In this document: positions 1 through 10,300 of the stretch, in pieces
Position numbering within the stretch: the first letter of the stretch is position 1
How the letters are laid out: every line of letters starts with the position of its first letter
NCBI GenBank assembly: GCA_964200185.2
Contig: CAXNAD020000213.1
Location: 1-24,390, forward strand
DNA: 24,390 nucleotides
DNA from: Choristocarpus tenellus KU-1152
Taxonomy: Eukaryota; Phaeophyceae
Reading direction: 5' to 3'
Position numbers and translations under genes: made by a program
The notes under the pieces: generated by a model
Databases searched by the model: none
Seen by the model: only the letters and a program-made list of their open reading frames with translations
What the model was told of the DNA's origin: nothing

Positions 1-28
1 TAATACCACCATAAAAGACCGGGGGTAA

Positions 29-51
29 GGGGGGGGGGGGGGGGGGGGGGG
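29..51. repeat. Homopolymer run of 23 G
   Basis: An uninterrupted run of 23 guanines, preceded by a separate five-G block at 21-25. Such a run can fold as a G-quadruplex and is prone to slippage in replication and sequencing, so its exact length is uncertain. No gene structure around it explains it. Confidence 0.95.
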
Positions 52-2797
52 TGTTGGCGTCCGTTTTTCACCTTTTTGGTGTGATTTGGTTGCACGTGTT
101 GGATTTGAAATTTCAGCAAAAAAAAGAGTTGTTTGACCGAAACAGACACCCCCTCACAAACCACCCCCCCAGATACTTTTGACCCTCCTTCCAGTGCATG
201 GCATGTACATGCCACAAGTGGTCCAGGCTATATTCTTGGAGGGGCTAAATATATGGTAGAATCAGCACACACTGTCGAACCTCTGGGAACTGACACTGAC
301 AAACAGAAGTGCGCAGGGTATGCAGTAGAGGTTTACCTATGCAGTGTTGCTTACCCTAAAGGCAGATGGTCCTAATACTATAGGATCATATTATGCAAAT
401 AGTGTGTGCACCTCCCAAACAATTGCACAATGGACCATAATCTCTCTTGGTCAATACTTGGCACCAGAAGATTTTGTTGTGTGCTAATACTTGAAGACAC
501 TCCTGTTTCTGAGCACTTTTGCATATAAATTGAATTGAATATATCCATTGTAGTGGAAAGAAGAGAAGTGAGCTCCTTCACAGCAGAGGGTTATCCTTGC
601 CAACTCACACTCATTAACATTCAAACAGGACGATCAACCTGCTGTCCACCACTAGTCTGGGGTCATTGAGCACCAGTCTCCATGCAAAGCTCCTATCCTT
701 AAACTCATCTTTGTATTGAACCATTTCTATATCAAAACCTACCAGTCAGCAAATATGCACAAAAGTTGATTCTGATATATATTTTTTGTTATAATTATGC
801 CAAACTGAGCTCACACCGTCAGGAATTCACTTGAGACATGATATATTTACTGAGGTGTGCAATATCACCTATTTCCAGGAACGAGTCCATATATCATGAG
901 CAACACTAGACTAAATGGAGCACAGTCTGGCTGCTGCTACAGAGACACCCATAGTGACTCAGAGGTGTTGGGAGCTTCGCATGTCACTTTCTCAACAAGT
1001 ATTCTCTCAAGAACTTGAAAGACAAAAGCTAGCTCCGTTTTAGTTTTATCTCTACCAAAACGTCTGAAATTGGAGATTGGTAGACTAGTTTCCTGTTCAA
1101 ACCTATTTCAGAAGCAACAAAAAGGACCTCAGTCACCTCAACCATGAAAGTTGTTGCCATTTTTCAGGGCTTATCATTACCCTTGGTAATTAACAAGACC
1201 AGCATCCAGGTTATATCTTGGGGCTAAGAAACAAAACCTTCCGCTAACATCAACTGTTAACAGTTTTTGCCATTTTTAGAGATTTTCAACAATCTGGGCT
1301 GGGCAATTTGCATGGCTGAGGTCCATGCCATGATGACGGACCAGCTTTTGGTGTGGACATGCTACTAATAGAACAATAGATGGTTTGGACCGGTCTTATT
1401 GGAATATACCATGGAGTGTGATACACTGATACTTTACTGGCCCACAGCCAGGCTACGTTGAACTAGTTGACTGTGGATTGGTCCTGTCAAAACATACTGT
1501 TATTAGTTCAACTTAGAGAAAACCTTAGATATGGTCCTCTTGCCGAGAGGAATCTATCAAGCTTCTTTATCAAAAAGGTACTAGTATCCCTTAGAAAACC
1601 ACAGAAGACTGTGATGAGGGTATATGCTCACTGAAGTATTCTTGTTGGTTGTTGTCACTGTGGTCATTTCTAGTTCTCAATCGACCTCTGGGATGTGCAT
1701 CCTCTGCTACTGTTGAGTGATCCTTTCATGACCTTGCTGTCGTAGGTGCCATCAAATACTGAGATATCGGTTGGGTGTAAGTAATACAACTGTCTGCCAC
1801 AGTGGTGTAATCAGTAGTGACATGGGGGTTCCAAATAATGGGCTCAATGGGCAACAAGAAGATTGAGATGATAACTTGGGGAGTGCATGCAACCAGTGGG
1901 GCAATGTCCCACAGTTTAAGTCAGGTAATACCCTGACCAGTGACTTCTGTCAAGTATCGAGATACTACTTTAACACAACGACAGATAGTCACAACACTGT
2001 TCACCGTATGTTTACCGTGATATTTGAATATTGGACAGGTGCACAGTGCCACAATGTGCAGGCAGCATTCAAATCAGGACAATTAGGTCACATGCCTATC
2101 TCAGGGGTGTTACCATTCGGGCATTGCTACTCTTAGTCTGTACTTAGCACGGGGCTTTCCCTGCACAAAACTCGACTCGAGTTCTGTATGTAAGCCCTTC
2201 AAGAGTTTTTATTAGTAAAGGGAACAGCAGGGGACAATCATTACGTGACAATACAGTTTATAGTATTGCAATCTTGGCAGCCCAGTTAGTAGAATTACAC
2301 AATCATACCTTCACTAGATTGAGAAGTGCTTCCGTACAGAGCACATCCACTCTACCAGCTCTTCACATTCTGACTGCTAAAAAAATGGTATGGTTCATGT
2401 ACACCAAACTCAGGGTACATTACCACAGTGATTGTTGCATAAGGAGGGAGAAACTTCAGGTTGTCCAACAACAAAGGGAATAACAGGGACAACAGGTGAG
2501 GGCAGTTATTGGTCTGGAATGATGTTTGAAAGGGATGAACCAGAAACTCACCAAATCACAATACATTCACAAGGTGGTTGTACTTCTGTGGCAAGTAATT
2601 CAAATAGTTCATATGTTGAAAATGGTGCATATAGGGTTCAACTCAGCAATCATAAGGAACAACATCAGAGAAAAATATTGGGCTACAGGTACTACAATAT
2701 TCTGTGAGTAAAGCCTTTGATTAAAATGCAGAGGAACCTATCCTGTCCAAGAATGCTATTCTATACATCTTTGGTATCAACAAGCCATTGTTCAGAA
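52..2797. other. 2.7 kb with no recognisable gene
   Basis: Only short open frames occur (80-90 codons or less, most without an ATG near the start), and none matches a family I recognise. Short PGY-type peptides recur at about 223, 1206 and 1448 in forward frames, which may be traces of a decayed repeated element. The DNA lies 3' of the QPRT gene on the minus strand, so its right end may include the QPRT 3' untranslated region. I see no convincing polyadenylation signal close to the QPRT stop codon. Confidence 0.5.
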
Positions 2798-4021
2798 TCA
2801 ATGTTGTGCTTGATCTACTGGCAATATTTTCAGGGAAAAATCAAGACACCTATAACCGTGGGTGAGAGATCCTTGACTAATTATGTCTACACTGTCACTG
2901 AAATATAGTTGCACAGTTTCAGCTGTGATACCACCACTAGCCTCAATAAGTACTGCAGGAAAATCGTCTTTGAGTTTTGACGCCACGGCTTTGAGTTCGG
3001 TTGGTTTGAAGTTGTCCAGCATCACGATATCCGCTCCTGCTTGGGCGGCCTCAACTGCCTCACTGTAGGTTCCAGTTTCCACCTTTTGAGGAATTGAGTT
3101 GGGTAGAAGAGTTGCTGAAAATCACCTAGTAGGGGTGCAATTCCATAATATTCAGGACAACGACGTTCCACTGACCTCGATCTTCATGGAGAAACCTGCA
3201 GCGAGTTTTGCCGCACCTACAGCATTTGAGATGCCGCCAGCACTAACAATGTGGTTATCCTTCAGCATCACCATTTGGCTCAGATCATTTCGATGTGTTG
3301 CCCCACCTCCCACAATTAACGCGTACTTTTCCACCAAGCGGAATCCTGTTTGGGAAACAAATGTATCAAAGACGAAGCCATAGACACGCTGGTAAACCCA
3401 CAATGCTCACAAATGATGCTCCACGGCGACCTTGAGAAAAGAAACAATATCAATGAATACCTGGAGTAGTTTTTCTCGTTCCAGCTATGTGTCCTTTCCA
3501 TCCGTGTTCGGTTGCCTTCTGAACAGCTTCATGTGTCACTGTCGCAACCCCACTACACCGTGAAATCGCATTGAGAGCTGTTCTCTCTCCAAGAAGAATA
3601 TGTCGGCAGCTCCCACTTACTTTCGCCACCACCACCTTCTTGTTTGGGAACGCGTTTGTATCGATTTGATCTCCTTCCTTCATCAGCCACTCTACCTGTC
3701 ACGGGTGAAATTTCGAATATTTGATGAGAATGGACTTGCAACAACCATACGTCAACATACTCATGACAGCCGACCGCACCAAAGCCTTGGGCACAAGATC
3801 ACCTTGCAGCCCAGGATAGAGAAAACACAGTCGAAGAAGGGCCTTCCGGCAAGTATTCCATCTGACTTCCCGTAGAGAATAGCCGTTTGCTCCTTGTCAC
3901 CGACCACAAACCCACCAACATCAAGACTTGGGATATCCTCGTCTAACCATGTCTGGACTAACTTCTCCCAACTGGGTGGTAGGAGGTGCTCGTAACTGAG
4001 AGAAAGTGGGATCGAACTCAT
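2798..4021 (-). CDS. QPRT: Quinolinate phosphoribosyltransferase (nicotinate-nucleotide pyrophosphorylase, decarboxylating), 4 exons
   Basis: Converts quinolinate and PRPP to nicotinate mononucleotide, CO2 and pyrophosphate in de novo NAD synthesis; family members are soluble and oligomeric. I place exons at 4021-3803, 3695-3461, 3345-3176 and 3082-2798. Introns are 107, 115 and 93 bases, all GT-AG, and the joined frame is 909 nt (302 aa; human is about 297). Visible family marks are LAGRPFFD in the N-terminal domain, [11 protein letters not shown], the PRPP/quinolinate-binding [14 protein letters not shown] (about residues 146-159), MLKDNH (178-183), MLDNFKP (229-235), EASGGIT (256-262) and ISQGSLTH near the C-terminus. 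These are the expected barrel motifs in the right order with basic and acidic active-site residues present. The first in-frame ATG is at 4021; the frame is open upstream to about 4060 but without an ATG. The gene is head to head with VPS53. It looks intact. Confidence 0.95.
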
Positions 4022-4266
4022 TAGAGCCAATGGAGAAATAGGCCAGTTGGCTACCCGCAATAATGATAAGGGGAAGTTGGGGATGAGAGGGTGTACTGAC
4101 CTCCCTAATATTGTATGATATGAAATAGGTTCAATACATACAGTCTCCAGTCAAGATAAGGAAGGCATTTTGGTCAAAGTTCAAAAAATTGGTAGGTAGA
4201 TTTCACGTAAGGTCTTTTTTCTACCATTTCATCACACAAAAACATCGATGCACTTTGTGGACCTTG
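4022..4266. promoter_or_regulatory. Divergent intergenic region between QPRT and VPS53 start codons
   Basis: Only 245 bases separate the two start codons, so both 5' untranslated regions and core promoters must fit here unless either gene has a non-coding first exon. The central part (about 4110-4150) is AT-rich. I cannot assign a specific TATA box or factor site. Confidence 0.6.
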
Positions 4267-4304
4267 ATGTCAACCTCTTTGCCAGGGCTCCCAAGCCCAA
4301 ATAA
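4248..4304 (+). other. Short upstream ORF overlapping the VPS53 start codon
   Basis: An ATG at 4248 opens an 18-codon frame ending in TAA at 4302-4304, out of frame with and overlapping the VPS53 ATG at 4267. If transcripts start upstream of 4248, scanning ribosomes meet this ATG first, which would lower VPS53 translation. If transcription starts between 4251 and 4266 the frame is irrelevant. The frame itself is seen directly; its use is inference. Confidence 0.35.
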
Positions 4305-7300
4305 TGAACCCCCCACATTAGACATAAGTGTGAGGGGTAGAGTGCTGGAAGTGGTGGGGGGTGATGATCCTTTGGACAAGCCGGACTTCGACCCAGTTGA
4401 TTATCTCAATCACCATTTCCCAACTGAGAGATCGTTAGACAGATTAGATCCATTCTTGGTCAACATTACGTCACAGATAAGTGAACTAGATGAAGATATC
4501 TCGAAGACTGTCCAGGCTCAAAGTGAAGCAGGTCAACAGGCTACCAAGGATGTGGAGGAGGCCAAGGTTGCCATCAAGGAGTTGTTCGACAAAATTCGGG
4601 ACATGAAGGCCAAGGCAGAACAATCCGAGATCATGGTGCAAGAGATTTGCAGAGATATTAAACAGCTGGACTTCGCGAAGCGCCACCTGCAGACCACAAT
4701 AACCGCTCTGAAGAGACTGCATATGCTTGTCACAGCGGTTGACCAGCTTCAGGGGGTGGCGAGGGCGAAGCAGTATCGGGAGTCTGCCAATCTGCTGGAC
4801 GCTGTCAGGCAACTACTCACTCATTTCGAGAGCTACGCACAGGTTGGCTGATAAAAGCATGGGGAATTCCGTGCCTGTACGTCCATGTTCAGATCTAGTA
4901 TATATGATGCTTGTGGAGGGTGCAGAATTGGTGTTAATGCGTTCGCGTGGCAATTGACAATTCCAAGCCTTTCTCTGGTCCTAGGTGCCCCGGATCGCAG
5001 AGCTAAGAAGCACAGTCGCGGTAGTTAAGAACGACCTGGTAGAACAAACGCTGGAGGCATTTAATCAAGTTGGACAACTGGCAAGTTCCACAGCCAATCC
5101 GGAAGGGTTCGAGAGATCAAGCGAAAGATCTGGGCAGTTTCGCTCCCTTCACGAGGCTTGCCTTGTCGTGGACGCCCTTGGGGGGCAGGCACGCCAACAG
5201 CAGGTGGGTAATTGATCCAAGCCACTGTACTTACGGCTCCCGTATTTTCAGAAAAGCTGATAAAATGATCTTGGTGATACACCCAAGCAACAATTGGAAA
5301 TTTGTTTCTATCCCTGTTTGTGTAGCACCAAAAACAAGAACTTCTTTGTGACCAACCATTGTTGAGATGTCTCCATCACCAAAGTATCACAGTGATGGCC
5401 CGCTTGTCACGTTATGGAGTCAAAAGCTGTATGATCATGTCAGGTCAAAGAGTTGCACTGAAGAACAAGACGAAATTTCATCATCTGGTGGTGTTGACGT
5501 CTGCACACCAAACCTTGTGAATTGCTACCTACCCCCAGATTTATTTTCGAAAGTGCTTGGCCCTGTTCACAGAGTGCCCTAGAGTGAATTGCCTAGGGTC
5601 TTGGATGCTTGTATGTACACACCACAGCCTGAAGAGTCATTCCTGCATTAGTTTTAATTATTTTATTTAATCGTACTTCTTAGTCTTTGTGCAGGCATTA
5701 ACAGTCACATTGATGTGTGGCGGATAAAATCATGATCTACTGAGGCCCCTTTCCATAGTCATAAGGAATTTTGTTGTAACTTACTAAGTACTAAGTTTAG
5801 TCTTGCATCTCTGCAATATGATCCATGTTTCTTATCAAAAGTGAAGTGCAGTCAGTTCTTCCTCATTCTGAAAAATTGCTTTGCTGAAATATGTTTTATT
5901 TTCACTGTAGGCAACTCAATCACGACAATAACCAATTATCATGCACACTTCTATGAAAATTCTGAAACTAGAAAGAACTCTTGCCATGCTCATGGATTTT
6001 TGTCTTGAACAGATAGAATCCTTCTGTGAGCAACAAATGCACCCTTATGGGCCGTTGTTCCCAAAGGGATCAGAGCAGTCACAGTTGGACCAGGTGGACC
6101 GACGATTCGCTTGGTTTCGGCGACTGTTGCGTGGTGTTGATATGCGATTTGATGGTGTCTTCCCTGGACACTGGTGCTTGCAGCACCGACTGTGTATCAT
6201 GTTTCTTGGACAGACACGGGCTGCTGTGCTAGAAATCCTTGAAAGTGGATCTAAAGAGGCAGAAGATGTGACAGTGCTCCTCAAGGTACCTTGATTTGCA
6301 ATGCTTTGTATGCATATCATTGGCCATACTCAAAGTATATAATGTGTGATGCTTTGGTATAGATTGCATGTGGCAATATGGATGGACTAGTGATGCACCA
6401 TAGGTATCACTAGGAACTCTTGAACATGTAGAATTTGCTGAAGACTGTTCACAAGGTAGGCCAATATTTTTTTGTGCATACATTACATGTTACAATGACA
6501 CTCTTGTGCCACTCTGAAAAAAATGCTCACAACTTGTGCCTATGCCGCCTACAATTTGCGTAGTATGAGAATTTAACGTTCTGCAACATGCATGCCTTGC
6601 TTGTATTTACATTTCATTTCATGTATCTAGGCTCTGCATAAGTGCTTGGCTTTTGAGAAGGAAGCCCACGTGCGATTTGAAGAGAATGAGAAGGGAGGTA
6701 ATCAATTTGTGCAGCCTGAGGTTGATGAAGATGGTAATCTAATTGATCCAAACAGTGTAGAAGGTATAAAGAGGAAGTATGCGAAGGCAGCTTGGGTGGG
6801 AGGGACAGGGCAAGGAGATCAACAAGGAGTACCCAAGTCCATTTTTGCTGCGTTGAGTGCTGATGGTGAAGGTGTAAAGGATGATGAGCTGCAGGTCCTT
6901 CTCCCCTCGATTATTGGTTTGCTGTCTGGAGTGTTTGACCCATTCATGGGACCTTACATTGCTCTGGAGAGGAGGAACCTTGATGATTTGATCAATGCAG
7001 CATCCAAAACAACAGGTTCTGCAGATGATATTGACAGGGATGGCAAATTGCCTGTCTTCAGTACGAGTGTGAATATCTTTGTGTACATCAAGAACTCCAT
7101 CCAGAGGTGCACAAAACTGACAAGTGGCCAGACATTCTTCAATCTGCACCAGGAGTTCAAGACATGCCTGAGGTGAGGGTATTTGATGGTGATTGTAACT
7201 TACCTACAAAGTATCCTTTGTGTTAATGAACATAGATTGTTGTCTACACACTGACCTTGTTGCTTTCCTTTACATTTCAAATCTTCCCCCCTGTATAGGA

Positions 7301-10300
7301 CATACGTAAAGCTGTTGCAGACCAAGCTACCCACACCTCAGGCAGCTATGGGTGGCCAGCAGTACCGTATTCCTGATGGTGGGGAAGTCACAGTCTGCTA
7401 CACAGTGAACACAGCAGAGTATTGTGCAGATATTTTGCCACAGCTCGAGGAGATGATAAGGTAGAATGTTGAAATCCTTCCCAATTTTTTTAGTCTTTGC
7501 CCTTGCTTGTGTTTTCTTTATATTTTGTAACTTAAATTATGTCTAATCATTGGCAGGAGCAAGATGGATGCCTGCTTTGCAGACAAAGTGGAGTTTGCAG
7601 AAGAGCAAGAGCTCTACTATGACATCATTGCACAGGCTATAAAGGTTCTGGTGTCTGGCCTCGAAACTCGTGTTGAGCCAGCTTTCCGGGCTATGTCTGC
7701 AATAAACTGGGGCAGTTGTGAAATGGTGGGAGAAGAGAGTCACTATGTCCGGAGCATCAATGATGCTTTTCAGGAGTTTGTTCCAGTTGTTCGGAACCTG
7801 CTATCCACCCTATACTTCAGGTGAGTTACCTCTTACCCAGCAGGGTTGGGATTGCTTCTACAACCCACTCTTCCATGGTCATGTGTTGTGGCAGATTCTT
7901 CTTTTGAATGATGAAAGCCAATTCCAACTTGAGCTACATCACATTTAAATACAACGGTTGTGTTATGGATGACTATAAAGGTTTCCTAGATGTGTGGGCA
8001 GGATCCTTGGTTTTTATGTCGAACTCGCCTTCATACATTTTTGACATCCTGGGGACGTAAGTTTCTATCACCAGGAACCAATCCATGGGTATCAGACTCA
8101 CTTAAGGTGTTGTGTGCAAGTGCTGAATACACATTTATGTCAATGTTGCAAGTTTGTGCTGGTTTTAAGGCCGTGGTGTTTTTTTTTGTTAGGGATATAT
8201 CTCAGTGATTGTTGATTCCTCATTCAATATCTTATCCCTAATGACAGAAATTTTTGTGACAAGATGGCAACATCGTTTCTCCCATCCTTCCTGAGTCTAA
8301 TCTTACGTCAACGTCGTGTGAATGAGATGGGTACACAACAATTGCTGCTGGATGTGTACAACCTTAAGACGCTTATGCTGAAGGTGCCATCTCTAGGTGA
8401 GATTCACATCTCTCTCTATATATCTTCCTTACTGTTCTGGTCCCCATGACCAGTGTGTGATGTGCCATGTCAGCTGCATGTAGCATACTCTAGCTTGCCG
8501 CCATAATGTGCTGAGATCAAGTCAGCGAACAAATGGGCTGGATCATCTATAAATGAAAATGGACCTTGCCATGCTTCAGTGGTGCTGATAGAGTTGCACC
8601 CAGATTATCAATTATCCTTCGTCCTTTCCCTTGACTACCTGACTATGAATGACTATATGTGAATCCTACTTCATATCATAACTATTGTAGATGTTAGTAA
8701 GTTTGTTCATTACATATCCATCTTGTTTACTGTCAAGTTATGCCTTTTTTCAGATGTGGAAGGAATTCTGAACTTCTTTTGGTTGGGTTTGTGCCCATCA
8801 AATTTTATTGCATGTTTGGGGGGAAGTTACATGAATGTTGCGTCAGATTTGTATATCGAGTGTGTGCATCCAAATTAGCATAGAAAAGATTCCTGACAAG
8901 TCAGTATTTGAATCCTATCGGCTTGTTGAATAATAGTTAAGTTCAGATCTGATCTGTCCTGCACTACTTACCCTCTTTTTATTGCCTAATCCCTTGTCAA
9001 ATAGCAAGGTTGTTACTGCAAGGCACCAGAGGAGTTGAGCACTCCTCTGTGGTGATGCGGTGCTTGTTGGCTTTGTTGGTAAGGTCAAGGCCTCACGTTA
9101 TACATACTGAACTTGCAAAAAATAGTTGTGTTGTAACCTGTGACTTTTTTACATACACATCATGTTCAGATGATGCAATTTTAATGAGAATCTGTGCAGT
9201 GGACTGATGTATGCCTTATTCAAGAGTTGTATAAGATCCCTGACTACACTTTGTGCAACCAGTGATATTCCAGGAAGAAACTCACTCCCCCAAAACTGTT
9301 TTCTTCTATTTCTCACTTTATCCATATCTATAACATGTGGCACAGGAGTATCACCGTCAGAGGCCACCCCTGTACCTGTGAGCTACATGAAGTATGTCAC
9401 AAAGCAGATGTCAAAGATTGAGATGGGTGAGAAATCACATTTGGACTGTAAGTGAGAGAGCTAAGAGTGAACATGCATGGAAGAAGTAAGTACCAACACA
9501 CAAACTGAAAAAACCATACAACTCATTTACATAACCCTTCAGACTCCTTGATTGTTGCTTGTACAGTACTCAAGCTGGTGGGTACTCCTCAGTCGATGCT
9601 TGTTGAGAGATTTCAAATCATGTGGCCTGATGGTGGAGCCCCAGATCTACAGGTGTGTAACAGTTATTGTCATATATATATAGTGCTTGAAAATAGTAGT
9701 ATTGATGGCAAAGTGCTGTGTTTCCAGATTGGGATCCTAGTTACTGCACCTTAACAAATACTCTTGCATTTATAAGTTACATGTAACAATATGTTTTGTG
9801 TATAGATCACATACTCCTCATAAACACTTTCAGAGGTAGGAGGTTGATGTAAGTCGATACAGACCAGGTCTGGTGGGCAGTTGTGTCCCTAATACACAAC
9901 ACTGAAATGTTCTGGGAAACTCATCCCCTATGTAAAGAACTAAAATGATGGTTAGGATGTCCAAATATGTTTTGGCATGGATGTTGAGGTGGTTGTGGCA
10001 AGACTAGGTGTGTGTGAAGTCACCAACATCTCAAAGGTGAAGACCTGGATCAGAAGAGTTGTTGAGCAGACCCTCAAGGTCTAAAGGTGGAAGCACCCCA
10101 AGTGGATTGCGAGTTTCAATGTGGACAGTGTGGCTGTCCAAAATGAAATTTCAACAAGATCGATGACCCAAGTTCAAGTTGAGTCTTTTCAGTTTTAGAG
10201 GAGGGAGCTAGTAAAAAAACTTTCCTGCAGCAACGTGGGAATAGATTTGGATGATGGAGGAGAGGACTCTGACTCTGATGAGGATGGGGCAGATTAGCAG

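Noticed and set aside
3099-3875. Forward ORFs across the QPRT gene
   Set aside because: Antisense shadows of QPRT exons and introns; the minus strand has the homology.
4189-4266. N-terminal extension of VPS53 exon 1
   Set aside because: The frame is open but has no ATG before 4267, and the added residues have no counterpart in known VPS53 proteins.
5911-6012. Exon 3 of VPS53 starting after the acceptor at 5910
   Set aside because: An in-frame TAA at 5929 would end the protein; the acceptor at 6012 gives a gap-free match to known VPS53.
6739-7149. 136-codon minus-strand ORF
   Set aside because: Exact antisense shadow of VPS53 exon 4, which has clear homology and good splice sites.
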